DNA from: Nonomuraea polychroma
GTDB lineage: Bacteria; Actinomycetota; Actinomycetes; Streptosporangiales; Streptosporangiaceae
DNA: 64,000 nucleotides
Assembly (NCBI RefSeq): GCF_004011505.1
Contig: NZ_SAUN01000001.1
Coordinates: 1,116,001-1,180,000 of the forward strand
Direction of reading: 5' to 3'
This document shows, piece after piece, positions 49,778-62,525 of this stretch (positions are counted from its first letter, which is position 1; each line of letters begins with the position of its first letter). The position numbers and the translations under genes are program-made. The notes under the pieces are model-generated. The model searched no databases. It was given only the letters and a program-made list of their open reading frames with translations, and was not told where the DNA came from.

Positions 49778-51307
49778 TCATGCGAGGCGGGCCTCCACGG
49801 TGACGAAGGAGTGGGCGGGCAGGTGCACCCGCAGCCCGGTAGCGGTGGCCGTGACCTGCTCGTGAGGCCTCGGGGCGACCGCGCCCGGCGTCTCGGGCGT
49901 GTTGTGGGCCTGCAGCTTCTCCGCGGTGAGGATGCGGGAGCGGACGTCGGCCACGGTACCGCCGCGCAGGTCCAGCTCGACGTCGACGGCCTCGGCCGCG
50001 TCCAGGTTGGACATCGACACGAGCACCCGCCCGTCCTTGCGGCTCGCCGAGACCGAGACCGTCTCCAGCCTCGCCGGCCCGACCTCGCGGGCCGGTACGC
50101 CGGAGGGGACGTCGACCCGCAGGGAGGCCGCGTCCTGGTGGCCCTTGTTCATCTCGAACACGTGGTAGGTGGGGGTGAGCACGAGCGCGCCGCAGTCGGG
50201 GTCGGTGAGGATCATGGCCTGGAGCACGTTGACGGTCTGGGCGATGTTGGCCATCACCAGCCGGTCGGCGTGGCGGTGGAAGACGTCGAAGTGCAGGCCG
50301 GCCACCAGCGCGTCGCGGAGGGTGTTCTGCTGGTAGAGGAAGCCCGGGTTGGTGCCCGGCTCGACGTTCCACCAGGTGCCCCACTCGTCCAGCACCAGGC
50401 CCACCTTCTTGCCCGGGTCGTAGCAGTCCATGACGTTGGAGTGGCCGGTGAGCAGCTCGTCGATCCGCGCCGCCTGGACCATCGTGGCGTAGTAGTCGCC
50501 GGTGTCGAACACGGTGGCGTCGCCCTTGTCCTGCCAGGTGCCCGGGACCGTGTAGTAGTGCAGGGACAGCGCCTGGTAGAACGGCTGGGGCCGGTAGGCG
50601 CAGCCCAGGCTGCCCAGCGTCTTCATGAGCGTCTCGGTCCAGGCGTAGTCGTCGGTGTTCGCGCCGGCCGCGATGCGGTACAGCTTGTTGTCGCCGTGGT
50701 CGCGGCAGTAGGTGCCGTAGCGGCGGGCCTCGTCGGCGTAGTGCTGGGCGGTCATGTTGCCGCCGCAGCCCCAGGTCTCGTTGCCGAGCCCCCAGAAGCG
50801 CACCCGCCAGGGCTTGTCGCGGCCGTTGGCCTTGCGCAGGCGCACCATCGGCGAGTCGCCCTCGCGGGTGAGGTATTCGACCCAGTCGCTCATCTCCTTG
50901 ACCGTGCCCGAGCCGACGTTGCCGCTGATGTACGGCTCGGCGCCGAGCAGCTCGCACAGGGCCATGAACTCGTGGGTGCCGAAGTGGTTGTTCTCCTCGA
51001 CGTTGCCCCAGTGGGTGTTGACCATCGAGGGGCGCTGGTCCTTGGGCCCGATGCCGTCCATCCAGTGGTACTCGTCGGCGAAGCAGCCGCCCGGCCAGCG
51101 CAGGTTCGGGATGTTCAGGGCACGCAGCGCGTCGACGACGTCCAGGCGGATGCCGCCGGCGTTCGGGAGGTCGCTGTCCTCGCCCACGTAGAAGCCGCCG
51201 TAGATGCAGCGGCCCAGGTGCTCGGCGAAATGGCCGTAGAGATGCCGGCTGATCACCGGACCCTCGACGTCGACATTGATGATGGCAGGCACGACGGCAT
51301 TGCTCAC
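49778..51307 (-). CDS. GH51 alpha-L-arabinofuranosidase
   Basis: A 509-residue retaining glycosidase releasing arabinofuranose from arabinan, arabinoxylan or their oligosaccharides. [20 protein letters not shown] opens the barrel and [14 protein letters not shown] follows. The acid/base Glu is in [10 protein letters not shown] and the nucleophile Glu in [12 protein letters not shown]-terminal beta-sandwich ends the protein. There is no signal peptide, so it is intracellular and acts on imported oligosaccharides. GTG start 51307 has AAGGGA upstream. Two LacI-type operators lie just upstream. The AbfB module of the 11.8-13.5 kb enzyme points to the same sugar. Confidence 0.92.
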   Translation of the reverse strand: MSNAVVPAIINVDVEGPVISRHLYGHFAEHLGRCIYGGFYVGEDSDLPNAGGIRLDVVDALRALNIPNLRWPGGCFADEYHWMDGIGPKDQRPSMVNTHWGNVEENNHFGTHEFMALCELLGAEPYISGNVGSGTVKEMSDWVEYLTREGDSPMVRLRKANGRDKPWRVRFWGLGNETWGCGGNMTAQHYADEARRYGTYCRDHGDNKLYRIAAGANTDDYAWTETLMKTLGSLGCAYRPQPFYQALSLHYYTVPGTWQDKGDATVFDTGDYYATMVQAARIDELLTGHSNVMDCYDPGKKVGLVLDEWGTWWNVEPGTNPGFLYQQNTLRDALVAGLHFDVFHRHADRLVMANIAQTVNVLQAMILTDPDCGALVLTPTYHVFEMNKGHQDAASLRVDVPSGVPAREVGPARLETVSVSASRKDGRVLVSMSNLDAAEAVDVELDLRGGTVADVRSRILTAEKLQAHNTPETPGAVAPRPHEQVTATATGLRVHLPAHSFVTVEARLA

Positions 51308-51337
51308 GATGAATCCCTTGCGATCAAGAGGGGGGAC

Positions 51338-51349
51338 TTTATCGATAAA
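51338..51349. promoter_or_regulatory. LacI-type operator upstream of GH51, copy 1
   Basis: TTTATCGATAAA, a perfect 12-bp palindrome with central CG, 31 nt before the GTG start. Confidence 0.65.
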
Positions 51350-51371
51350 TGGATCGGTAAAGCGAGGCAAC

Positions 51372-51383
51372 TTTATCGATACA
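51372..51383. promoter_or_regulatory. LacI-type operator upstream of GH51, copy 2
   Basis: TTTATCGATACA, 11 of 12 positions of the first copy, 34 nt away start to start. Two near-identical sites one promoter-width apart suit a dimeric repressor over the -35/-10 region. Confidence 0.6.
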
Positions 51384-51521
51384 GCCAGGACTGTCAAGGG
51401 TGCCGTGCCCGCTCTCCCTGGGGCTCCGGCCGGTCGGCCCGGCCGTCGACAGGGCCACTTGCCGCCGGCCGCGGCCGGGGCTAGGTTACCCATGCTTCTC
51501 CTACGCCTAGAGGGGGCATTC

Positions 51522-52682
51522 GTGGCACAGTCCGTGATACGTACGATCACGGTAGGCATCTCCGAGGCGCATCCGGTCGCGGGCGCCGTCCTGGAGAAGG
51601 CGGCGGCAGCGGCGCATTGGCTGGAATCCGGCTTCAGCGACGCGGGGTACGAGGTTCAGACCATACGGTTGTCCACGCGCCCGGTTTTCGACGACATGAC
51701 CGGCGACCTCCTGCCGTACGCCCGCAGTGTGCAGCGCGTCCTGAATGACACCGGGATCGGCCACCTGTCGCTCGGGCCGGCGCAGGCCGCGAGGCCCGAG
51801 TTCCCGCTCGAGAGGCTGGCGGGCATCGAGGAGCTGCTCGCCGAGTGCACGGCACTCAACTGCACCGTGCAGCTGGGCACGGCCCAGCACGGCCTGCGGG
51901 CCGCGGCGGCGTTGCCCGCGGCGCGCATCGTGACACGGCTGGCCGCCGGCACGCCACAGGGCATCGGCAACTTCCGGTTCGCCGCCCTCGCCAACGTCGG
52001 GCCCGGGCACCCGTTCTTCCCCGCCGCCTACCAGGAGGGCCCGGACGGGTTCGCCGTCGGCCTCCAGTCCGCTGGAGTGGTGACGGACGCGCTGAGCGAC
52101 GCGCCGTCCGGCCTGGATCCCGAGGCGATCACGGAGCGCGTCCGCGCGGCGCTCGCTGCGGCGGCCGAGCCGGTGGCCCGGCTGGCCGAGCGGCTGGCCG
52201 CCGACATCGGGCTCGGTTTCCACGGCATCGACCTGTCCCCGGCGCCGCACGGGGACGTCAGCATCGGCGCCGCGATCGAGCACGCAATCGGCGGGCCCTT
52301 CGGAGGGCCGGGCACGCTCGCCGCCGCCTCCGCGCTCACCCGGGCCCTGCGGTCCATCGAGCTCCCGCGGTGCGGTTACTGCGGGCTGATGTTGCCGGTC
52401 ATGGAGGACACGGTCCTGGCCCGGGCGTGGGAGTCGGGTGGGATCACCGTTCATCAGCTGCTGGCGTACTCGGCGGTCTGCGGCACGGGCCTGGACACCG
52501 TGCCGCTGCCCGGCGACGTCTCCGAGGCCCACGTGGCCGGCCTCCTGCTGGACGTGGCGGCTCTGGCCGTGCGGCTGGACAAGCCGCTGTCGGCCCGGTT
52601 GTTCCCGGTGCCCGGCGCGGGGCCGGGCGACCGGACCGCTTTCGGCTCCCCGTACTTGGTGGACCTGACGTTGCCGCGGTGA
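51522..52682 (+). CDS. DUF711 (UPF0210) family protein
   Basis: A protein of about 386 residues related to the DUF711/PFL-like family, whose fold resembles pyruvate formate-lyase. The first strand reads [37 protein letters not shown] and the C-terminal [21 protein letters not shown] with [16 protein letters not shown] are characteristic. No function is established for the family. The GTG at 51522 has AGGGGG 5 nt upstream, whereas an ATG at 51492 has no ribosome-binding site. It is divergent from the GH51 gene and convergent with the P450 gene. Its link to either is unclear. Confidence 0.75.
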   Translation: MAQSVIRTITVGISEAHPVAGAVLEKAAAAAHWLESGFSDAGYEVQTIRLSTRPVFDDMTGDLLPYARSVQRVLNDTGIGHLSLGPAQAARPEFPLERLAGIEELLAECTALNCTVQLGTAQHGLRAAAALPAARIVTRLAAGTPQGIGNFRFAALANVGPGHPFFPAAYQEGPDGFAVGLQSAGVVTDALSDAPSGLDPEAITERVRAALAAAAEPVARLAERLAADIGLGFHGIDLSPAPHGDVSIGAAIEHAIGGPFGGPGTLAAASALTRALRSIELPRCGYCGLMLPVMEDTVLARAWESGGITVHQLLAYSAVCGTGLDTVPLPGDVSEAHVAGLLLDVAALAVRLDKPLSARLFPVPGAGPGDRTAFGSPYLVDLTLPR

Positions 52683-52694
52683 GCCGCCCGCCCG

Positions 52695-53900
52695 TCAGCG
52701 CGGGATGAGGCGTACGGGGAGATGGTTCAGGCCCCAGGTGAAGTTCGAGGCGTTGTACGCCGGCTCGCCCGCGAGCTCCACCTTCTCCACCTGGTCGATC
52801 AGCTCGGTCAGGAACGCGCTGATCTCGAGCCTGGCCAGGCGGGCGCCGAGGCAGAGGTGCCGCCCGGCCCCGAACGAGATGTGCCGGTTGGGGGAGCGGT
52901 CCACCAGGAATCGGTCCGCGTCCGCGAACACCGTCTCGTCACGGTTGGCCGAGACGTTCCAGAGTGTGACGCGATCGCCGGCGGCGATCTCCCTGCCGCC
53001 GATGACCGTCGGCCTGGTCGCGGTCCGCAGCGTGTGCACGCCGGGCACCGTCCAGCGCAGGATCTCCTCGACGGCGAGCGGGAGCAGGTCCGCGGCGGAC
53101 TCCCGCAACCGTTGCCACTGCGCGGGGTTGTCGATCAGGGCCAGCACGCCGCCGGCCGTCGAGTAGCGGGTCGTCTCGTTGGCGCCCGCGATGACGCCGT
53201 TGAGGTTGAACACGATCTCCTCGTCGGTCAACAGCCGCTCCTCGCCGGGCACGGAGGTGGTCCGGCGGTCGCGCGCGACCCGGCTGATGAAGTCGTCGGC
53301 GTCCGAGCCCCGCCGCTCGCGTACGAGTTCCTCGAAATAGAGGAAGATCTCGCCATGCGCGGCGCGGCGCTGCTCCTCGTTCTCGCCCTCGAAGGCTTCG
53401 GTGGTCGTCTGCCCCACCCAGGCCCAGTCCGTCCGCGGCAGGTCCATCAGCGCGCACACGACGTGGTTGGGCAGCAGCTTGGCCACCTCGATGAAGTCGA
53501 TCCGGCCGGTCCCGACGGCGTCGGCCAGGATGTCGTGCGAGACCTGCCGCGCGATCCGCTCCAGCTTCGGCGTCTCGGACGGGGCGAACGACTTCGACAA
53601 CACCCGCTTGAGCGCGGTGTGGTCCGGCGGGTCTGAGACGATCAGCATCCGCTGCGAGACCGCGGAGACGGCTTCGGCGTTGCCGCCGAGGTTCATGCCG
53701 TACCGGGAGCTGAACGACGTCTGGTCGGCGTAGGCCACGCAGATGTCGTCGTAGCGGGTGAGCGCCCAGAAGCCCGGGCCGTCGTCCTCCTCGTGCCAGT
53801 GGATCGGGTCGTTGGCGCGCAGCCAGGCCAGGGCGTCCCAGAACTCGTTGCGGGCGAACATGCCGACGTCGGTCAGGTCGATCACCCGTGCCTGCGTCAT
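52695..53900 (-). CDS. Cytochrome P450
   Basis: A 401-residue soluble bacterial P450. The I-helix motif AGANETTRYS, the ExxR (EEILRW) and the heme loop FGAGRHLCLGARLA with the axial Cys are all intact. It is the last gene of the leftward biosynthetic operon, its ATG sharing bases with the thioesterase stop (TGATG). It would hydroxylate or otherwise oxidise the product or a carrier-bound intermediate. Electrons must come from elsewhere; the 7Fe ferredoxin at 46.1 kb is one possible donor. Substrate unknown. Confidence 0.9.
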   Translation of the reverse strand: MTQARVIDLTDVGMFARNEFWDALAWLRANDPIHWHEEDDGPGFWALTRYDDICVAYADQTSFSSRYGMNLGGNAEAVSAVSQRMLIVSDPPDHTALKRVLSKSFAPSETPKLERIARQVSHDILADAVGTGRIDFIEVAKLLPNHVVCALMDLPRTDWAWVGQTTTEAFEGENEEQRRAAHGEIFLYFEELVRERRGSDADDFISRVARDRRTTSVPGEERLLTDEEIVFNLNGVIAGANETTRYSTAGGVLALIDNPAQWQRLRESAADLLPLAVEEILRWTVPGVHTLRTATRPTVIGGREIAAGDRVTLWNVSANRDETVFADADRFLVDRSPNRHISFGAGRHLCLGARLARLEISAFLTELIDQVEKVELAGEPAYNASNFTWGLNHLPVRLIPR

Positions 53901-54670
53901 CAGGCTCTCCCCCCGGTGGATGGGCTTGTGGATGGGCCGGTGGCAAGGTCGTGCAGCAGCGCCGGCGTCTCGGCCGGGGTGTCGAGGCCGAAGTAGTGCC
54001 CGCCGGGGAACATCCGCGAGCGGAAATCGCCGGCGGCGTAGTCGCGCCAGCCGCGCACGTGCTCGGGCAGGACGGTGCGGTCCATCTCGCCGCCCCACGC
54101 CTCCATGGCGCAGTCGACGGCGGTCAGGTCGACGCCGGTGTAGGTGAGGGACAGCCTGGCGTCCCTGCGCAGTACGTCGAGCATCAGCTCCCTGGAGTCC
54201 TCGTCCAGGTCGTCGGCGCTGAGGCCGCGGTCGTCCAGGAGTCCGGCCAGCGCCCGGTCGTTCTCGGCCAGCCCGCGCCCCGGGCCGGTCCAGTGGTGCG
54301 GCGGCCGGCAGGCGGCCACGACCAGTGCACGTACCCGCTGGTCGCGCTCCTTGCGCAGCGAGCGGGTGATCTCGTAGCCGAGCAGCCCGCCGAAGCTGTG
54401 CCCGTACACGACGAGCGGGTGCTCGGCGGGGATCAGGGTGGACAGGTCGGCGGCGACGCCGCCGACCACCTCGTCCACCGAAGCGGGGTCCGGGTCCGCC
54501 CAGCGTGCCTCCCTGCCGGGCAGTTGCACGCCGATCACCGCGATGTCGTCGCCCAGCACGCGTTGCCATTCCCGGAACTGCCCGCAGCCCGCTCCAGCAG
54601 GTGGCAGGCAGAGCAGGACGGGCCGCCCGTCCGGCTCCGGGTGCCAGGACGCCAGCCAGGAGCCGGTCAC
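53900..54670 (-). CDS. Type II thioesterase
   Basis: A 256-residue alpha/beta hydrolase of the external thioesterase type. LLCLPPAGAGCGQFREWQ opens it, the nucleophile Ser is in VYGHSFGGLLGYE, Asp follows later, and His is in FPGGHYF. Type II thioesterases free stalled carriers by removing wrong acyl groups. GTG start 54670 overlaps the A-PCP stop by 4 nt. No thioesterase domain is fused to the NRPS proteins, so this enzyme might also release the product. Confidence 0.88.
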   Translation of the reverse strand: MTGSWLASWHPEPDGRPVLLCLPPAGAGCGQFREWQRVLGDDIAVIGVQLPGREARWADPDPASVDEVVGGVAADLSTLIPAEHPLVVYGHSFGGLLGYEITRSLRKERDQRVRALVVAACRPPHHWTGPGRGLAENDRALAGLLDDRGLSADDLDEDSRELMLDVLRRDARLSLTYTGVDLTAVDCAMEAWGGEMDRTVLPEHVRGWRDYAAGDFRSRMFPGGHYFGLDTPAETPALLHDLATGPSTSPSTGGRA

Positions 54671-56406
54671 GAGCTCTCTCCCGCGGCCATCAGGTCCATC
54701 TCGACGGCCAGCGATGCCGCGGTCGGCGCGGCCAGCAGGTGCCGCACCGACAGCGACAGCCCCGTGCTGCGGCGCAGCGCCCCGATGGCGCGCGCGGCAA
54801 GCAGGGAGTGGCCGCCCAGCTCGAAGAAGTTCGCGTCGACGTCGTCCACCTCGCGGCTGAGCACCTTGCTCCATGTCTCGCAGACCAGCCGCTCGCGGTC
54901 GCTGCTCGGCGACCGGCCGGTGGTGACGGCCGGCGCCATGGCCGCGAGCGCCGCCCGGTCCACCTTGCCGGTCGGCAGCGCGGGCAGTCTCGTGACCACC
55001 TTGATCGTGGTCGGCACCATGGCGTCGGGCAGGCGGGCCGCGCAGCGTTCCTTGATGAGCTTGACGCACGTGGCGGCGTCGGCGCCAGGCACGACGGTCA
55101 CCGCCAGGCCTATGGTGTCACCGGCGGCGGACGGGAACGCGGCGACCGAGCGTACCGCGTCGACGCCGGCCGCGATCTGCTCGATCTCGCCCAGCTCCAC
55201 GCGGAAGCCGCGTATCTTGACCTGCTCGTCGACCCGGCCCCTGAACTCCAGCAGCCCGTCCGGTCTGAGCCGCACGCGGTCGCCTGTGCGGTACATGCGC
55301 TCCTGACCGGGCGCGAACGGGTCGTCCAGGAAACGCTCGGCGGTCAGCTCGGGCCGATTGCGGTAGCCGCGCGCGACGCCCGGTCCGGCGATGTACAGCT
55401 CGCCTTCGGCCGCGGGCGCGCCCGCGTCGTCCAGTACGTACACGCGGTAACCAGGAATCGGTCTGCCGATCGTCGCCGTGTCGTCGCCGCGCGCGCTGTC
55501 GGCCCAGGTCGCGGCTATGGTCGCCTCGGTCGGGCCGTACACGTTGAGCACGCGCGGCGCGCCGGCGAGCCCGGCGAGCAGGGCGGGCGGGCACGGTTCG
55601 CCGGCGACCACGAAGACCTCGGCCGGCGGGATCCGATCCAGCGCGGACAGCAGCGTCGGGGTCAGGCACACCGTGCGCGGCGCGTGGGCCTCCACCAGCT
55701 CAGACAGGCCGGAGGTGTTGTCCTTCGCGGCCACGTCGAGGAGCGCCACCCCCTGGCCGTGCAGCAGGGGGAGCAGCGAGCACCACAGCCAGCCGTCGAA
55801 GGCCGGCGACACCGCGTTGATCCCCATCCCTCCCGTGGGGAGGTCCAGCGTGGCGATGGCATCCAGGAACACCGCCAGGTTGGCGTAGGTGACCTCGACG
55901 CCCTTCGGCCACCCCGTGGTACCGGAGGTGTAGATGAGGTACGCGCAGTCACCGCGAGCGGGCACGGCGGGCGTCTCGACCGGGGTCACACCGTGCTCGG
56001 CGGCCTGGGGGTCGACGGCGCGAGTCTTGGGCGGTGCGGCCCCCGTCGGCACCTGCCCGGCCACCAGGACCTTGGCGTCGGCGTCGAGGAGGACCGAGTA
56101 GAGCCGGTCGGCCGGGTGGCGCTCGTCGACCAACACGGCCGTGGCGCCGAGCCACCACACCGCGAGCAGGCTCGGCATCGCGAAGCGCGAACGGCCCGTG
56201 AACAACCCCACCGGGGTCCGGGTGCTCACGCCCGCCGCCGCCAGCCGGCCGGCGATGGACCTGGTCTGCTCCAGCAGCTCGGCGAAGGTCATCACACCGT
56301 CGGGCGCCGCCACCGCGGTGCCCGACGGATGATCCTCCGCCCAGTTCCGTATCGCGCCGAACAGGCGGCTGAGCGGTGGCTGCGCTGTCGTCGATGCTTC
56401 GGTCAT
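54667..56406 (-). CDS. NRPS adenylation-PCP didomain protein
   Basis: A 579-residue stand-alone loading module. Adenylation motifs: LIYTSGTTGWPKG (A3), SPAFDGWLWCSLLPLLHG (A4, Asp kept), NVYGPTEATIAATW (A5), MYRTGDRVRLRPDG (A7), GRVDEQVKIRGFRVELGEIE (A8) and LPTGKVDRA (A10). The PCP follows at about residues 500-575 with FFELGGHSLLAAR, Ser being the phosphopantetheine site. By eye against GrsA the specificity residues read D-G-W-C-V-A-V-I-A-K. This keeps the amino-group-binding Asp, so an alpha-amino acid is expected, but I do not assign it. No condensation domain is fused. Overlaps with neighbours are 4 nt on both sides. Confidence 0.9.
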   Translation of the reverse strand: MTEASTTAQPPLSRLFGAIRNWAEDHPSGTAVAAPDGVMTFAELLEQTRSIAGRLAAAGVSTRTPVGLFTGRSRFAMPSLLAVWWLGATAVLVDERHPADRLYSVLLDADAKVLVAGQVPTGAAPPKTRAVDPQAAEHGVTPVETPAVPARGDCAYLIYTSGTTGWPKGVEVTYANLAVFLDAIATLDLPTGGMGINAVSPAFDGWLWCSLLPLLHGQGVALLDVAAKDNTSGLSELVEAHAPRTVCLTPTLLSALDRIPPAEVFVVAGEPCPPALLAGLAGAPRVLNVYGPTEATIAATWADSARGDDTATIGRPIPGYRVYVLDDAGAPAAEGELYIAGPGVARGYRNRPELTAERFLDDPFAPGQERMYRTGDRVRLRPDGLLEFRGRVDEQVKIRGFRVELGEIEQIAAGVDAVRSVAAFPSAAGDTIGLAVTVVPGADAATCVKLIKERCAARLPDAMVPTTIKVVTRLPALPTGKVDRAALAAMAPAVTTGRSPSSDRERLVCETWSKVLSREVDDVDANFFELGGHSLLAARAIGALRRSTGLSLSVRHLLAAPTAASLAVEMDLMAAGESS

Positions 56407-57886
56407 GCCGAGGCCGCCTGTCCACGCGCCGACGGGCCCATCGCCTCCGCGCCCTCGTCGGGCAGCTGCATAGCCTTGATCTCGCAGAAGGCGTCGAGGC
56501 CCTCCACGCCGCACTCCCTGCCGATGCCCGACTGCTTCATCCCGCCGAAGGGGGCCAGCACGTTAAAGGGGCCGCCGTTGATGTCGACCTGGCCGGTGCG
56601 GATCCGCTTGGCCACGTGGGTGGCGTGGTCGAGGCTCTGCGACCAGACCGAGCCGTGCAACCCGTACGGGGTGCCATTCGCGATCCTGATCGCTTCCTCC
56701 TCGCCGTCGTACGGCATGATCGACAGAACCGGTCCGAAGATCTCCTCCTGGGCGATCCTCATCGACTCGCCGACCTTGCCGAACACCGTCGGCTGCACGT
56801 AGTAGCCCGCGGGCAGGTCGGGCAGCGGCTCCGGACCGCCGGTCACCAGGTCGGCACCCTCGTCGAGCCCGGTCTCGATGTAGCCGCGCACCCGCTCCAG
56901 AGCCGCCGCGGACACCAACGGCCCGACGTCGGTCGACGGGTCGCGCGGCGAGCCGACCCGGTAGGTCGCGGCCAGCTCGCCGGCCAGCGCCACCGCCTCG
57001 TCGTGCCGGTCGGCGGGCACCAGCAGGCGGCTCCACTGCAGGCACGCCTGACCGGTGTTGAAGCACGCCTGGTTCACGGTCGCCTTCACGGCCAGGTCGA
57101 GGTCGGCGTCCGGCAGGACGACGCTCGCGTTCTTGCCGCCCAGCTCCAGGTGGACCGGCTTGATGTGCTCGGCGGCGATGGCGCCCACCTGACGTCCGGC
57201 GCGCACCGAGCCGGTGAACGAGATCAGGTCTACGCCCGGGTCGGCCGTCAGCGCCGCGCCCACGACCGGGCCCTCGCCGACCACCACGTTGAACACGCCG
57301 GGCGGCAGGTCGCACTCGGCCGTGACCTCCGCCAGCAGGTACGCGTGCAACGGGGTGAGCTCACTCGGTTTGTGCACCACCGCGCAGCCGGCCATCAGGG
57401 CGGGCACCAGCTTCTGGATGATCATGATCAGGGGGACGTTCCACGGCGTGATGGCCGCCACCACGCCGGCCGGTTCGCGGAGCACCAGGGAGTTGCCCAC
57501 CGTACGCTCGAACGCGAAGTTCTTGGTGATCTCCACGAACGACTTGGCGATGCCGAGCGCGAGGCCGACCTGGACCCGCTGGGCGACCTGGATGGGCGCC
57601 CCGACCTCCGCGGTGATCGTGTCGGCGAACTCGCCCGCGCGCGCCTCCAGCCGCGCGACGAAGCGCTCCAGGAACCGCAGCCGGTCCTTGACCGGCGTCT
57701 TCGCCCAATCCTCCGCCGCCGCCTGAGCCGCGGCCACCGCGCGCCTGGCGTCCGCGGCCGTGCCCGCGGGGACCGTGGCGATCGTGCTCTCGTCGCTCGG
57801 GTCGATGACGTCGATCCCGGCCTGGGCGTCGGACGGCGTCCAGGCGCCGCCGATCCACTGGTTCTCAAGGATTCTCTTCATGCCGG

Positions 57887-57890
<4 letters not shown>
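56403..57890 (-). CDS. Aldehyde dehydrogenase in biosynthetic operon
   Basis: A 495-residue NAD(P) aldehyde dehydrogenase. Motifs: VVAAITPWNVPL, FTGSVRAGRQ, HLELGGKNA with general-base Glu, and FNTGQACLQWSRL with catalytic Cys. The ATG at 57890 overlaps the stop of the upstream NRPS gene as ATGA; an ATG at 57881 is the alternative. Translational coupling shows it belongs to the pathway. It may oxidise an aldehyde precursor to the acid loaded by an adenylation domain, or oxidise a released aldehyde. Confidence 0.85.
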
Positions 57891-60294
<2,404 letters not shown>

Positions 60295-60298
<4 letters not shown>

Positions 60299-61365
60299 GC
60301 GGACACCTCCGTGGCGCGGGAGCCGTACGGCGTGTCGAGGACCTTGAAGACCGCGCACGAGTAAGTGACGCCCGGCGCGAGCCCGACCACGAGCACCCGG
60401 TCGCCGGGGGCCAGCTGCTGCGTCTTGAACAGGTGGTCGAGCGAGATGAGATGGTCGCCCGCGCCCAGGTGGCCGATCGTGCGGGTGAACTCCCACGTCG
60501 TCATGGACAGTGGCAGCTCCAGCACGCCGAGGAACTGCGCCTCGGACTCCTCCCTGGAGCAGTTGGTCATGATGACCCGATCGACGTCGCCGAGCCCGAT
60601 GCCGGCCTCGGCCAGGGCCCGGTCGACGCACTCCTTCGACTTCTCGTACAGCGTGATGCCGAAGTCCATGCCGACGCCCTCGGTGAACACCTTGTTCCTG
60701 TAGGCCTCGAGCCGCTGCTTGAAGCTGACGTGGTTGCCGAGCGTCGCGCCGGGCGGGAACATCGCCTCGCCGCACCGGTGCATCTCCTCGGCCTGTGGAA
60801 TGGCGGTCGAAGTCACCGAGAGCAGTTGCGCGTAGCCGGGCTCCCTGGTGATGACGGCGGCGGCCGCCCCGTCGCCGGCGATGAAGTCGGGGCCGGAGTG
60901 CCAGCGATCGATCAGCGGAGTGCCGAAGTTGTCGCTGGCCACGATCAGGGCCGCCTGCCGGCTCTGATCCGACATCAGGTAGCTGGCAGCCATCTCGAGC
61001 GAGCTGAACACGCCGTTACAGCCGTGTCGCAACTCGATGGCGAGCAGGTCGCCGACGTTGAGGTGGTTCTGCAGGTAGAGCTGCGGCTGCCAGCCGTCGG
61101 GCCCCTGATGCCAGACGTCGGTGTAAACAAGCAGGTCGAGGGCGTCGGCCTCCCTGCCCCACTGCTTCAACGCTTCCTGAGAAGCGCGAAGGGCCATGTC
61201 GGGGGCGGAGATGTCACCGGCGACCGCGGTGCCGGTCCACCCCTGACGCTCGACGTCCTCAGGGTCATCGGGGCGGTACAGGCCCTGGTCGATGGCGTCT
61301 TGGACACTCACCGTCTCCGGCAAGTAGATGCCGAGTCCGCTGACATAGATATCGGGAATGCGCAA
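60295..61365 (-). CDS. KASIII-like enzyme with non-canonical catalytic motifs
   Basis: A 356-residue thiolase-fold protein related to FabH-type ketosynthases. YVSGLGIYLPETV begins it. The nucleophile Cys is in ELRHGCNGVFSSLEM. GDGAAAAVI and the C-terminal PGDRVLVVGLAPGVTYSCAVF are typical. Canonical FabH has HQAN and GN(T/S)S near the C-terminus; here the equivalent segments read TNCSREE and GHLGAGDH, so the usual His and Asn are replaced and a His stands in the Asn position. Such changes occur in KASIII-like acyltransferases (CerJ type) that make esters or amides. TTG start 61365 is chosen because GGAGG is 7 nt upstream and no ATG is nearer. It is the first gene of the operon. Confidence 0.8.
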
Positions 61366-61565
61366 AGCCGTGCCTCCTCGAAACCAGGGCACACCACGAT
61401 CCGACAAGTCCGCTCAGTCTCTGCGGACCCCCTTAAGGCGGGCTAAGGCTCGCCTTTCGCCTACAGCGATCCTGCGGATCAGGGTTCGCACACCCATGTC
61501 AAGATGCAATACACCTGCTACGATTGCAGCAGCTCTAATACCAACACGATAGGGAGTTATATGCG

Positions 61566-62525
61566 ATGACCGGCGTGAGGCAGGGAGATCCGGTGAGTGC
61601 AGCGATCCCGGTCCCCGACACCGGCCCAGTCATCTCCGTTCGGGATCTGCAGATGCGTTACGGCAGCGTAGACGTGCTGAAAGGCGTCGATTTCGACATT
61701 CAGCGTGGAGAGGTGATCTGCCTTCTCGGGCCGAACGGAGCCGGCAAGACCACCACCATCGAGATCCTCGAAGGCTTCCGCATGAGGTCGGGCGGGCACG
61801 TCAACGTGCTCGGCACCGACCCGGCGCAAGGTGACGAAGCATGGCGGGCGCAGCTCGGCATCGTGTTGCAGTCCTGGCGTGACCACGGCAAGTGGCGGGT
61901 GCGCGAGCTCCTCGCTCATCTGGGCCGCTACGCCGAGCCGTACCGGCGGCCCTACGACACTCAGGAGCTGATCGACGCGGTCGGGCTGACCGAGCACGCG
62001 GAGAAGAAGATCTCTTCTCTGTCCGGCGGTCAGCGCCGCAGGCTCGACGTCGCCATCGGCGTCGTGGGCCGCCCTGAGCTGCTGTTCCTAGACGAGCCCA
62101 CGGCGGGTCTGGACCCGCACGCCCGGCGTGAGTTCCACGATCTCGTGCACCGGCTGTCCGACCTCGACGAGACCACGATCCTGCTCACCACCCACGACCT
62201 GGACGAGGCGGAGAAGCTGGCCGACCGCATCCTGATCCTGGCCGGCGGGCGCATTGTGGCCGACGGCAGCGCCGACCAGCTCGCCCGCCAGGTCTCGCGG
62301 GACGCCCAGGTGCGCTGGAGCCGCGGCGGGGAGAGCTTCGTGCACGCGACGGAGGACGCCACCGGCTTCGTCCGGCAGTTGTTCGCCGAGCACGGTGAGG
62401 AGATCGCCGACCTGGAGGTCAGGCTGGCATCCCTGGAGGACACCTACATGGCCATCGTCCACGGCGACAAGAGCCCGGATCATGAGTCGGCGATCGCCCG
62501 GTTCGGAAAGGCGCAGCAGCAATGA
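61566..62525 (+). CDS. ABC-2 exporter ATPase
   Basis: A 319-residue DrrA-like ATPase. Walker A is LLGPNGAGKTTT, the signature is LSGGQRRRLDVAI, and Walker B is LLFLDEPTAGLDP followed by LTTHDLDEAE. The C-terminal part after residue 220 is the usual ABC-2 extension. AGGGAG precedes the ATG by 9 nt; a GTG at 61593 with GGGAG is an alternative. The gene is divergent from the biosynthetic operon across a 200-nt promoter region. It may export the product or give self-resistance. Confidence 0.9.
   Translation: MTGVRQGDPVSAAIPVPDTGPVISVRDLQMRYGSVDVLKGVDFDIQRGEVICLLGPNGAGKTTTIEILEGFRMRSGGHVNVLGTDPAQGDEAWRAQLGIVLQSWRDHGKWRVRELLAHLGRYAEPYRRPYDTQELIDAVGLTEHAEKKISSLSGGQRRRLDVAIGVVGRPELLFLDEPTAGLDPHARREFHDLVHRLSDLDETTILLTTHDLDEAEKLADRILILAGGRIVADGSADQLARQVSRDAQVRWSRGGESFVHATEDATGFVRQLFAEHGEEIADLEVRLASLEDTYMAIVHGDKSPDHESAIARFGKAQQQ

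Noticed and set aside
51522..52682. DUF711 protein as a member of the KASIII/NRPS operon
   Set aside because: It is on the opposite strand and convergent with the P450 gene. Membership cannot be supported.
61435..61456. AAGGCG...CGCCTT inverted repeat as an iron-regulator (IdeR/DmdR) box before the biosynthetic operon
   Set aside because: Only about half of the 19 positions fit the iron-box consensus. No siderophore-type genes are obvious, so iron control is not supported.
61561..61569. Tiny leader ORF Met-Arg-stop overlapping the exporter ATPase start
   Set aside because: Two codons occur by chance often; without expression evidence it is not called.
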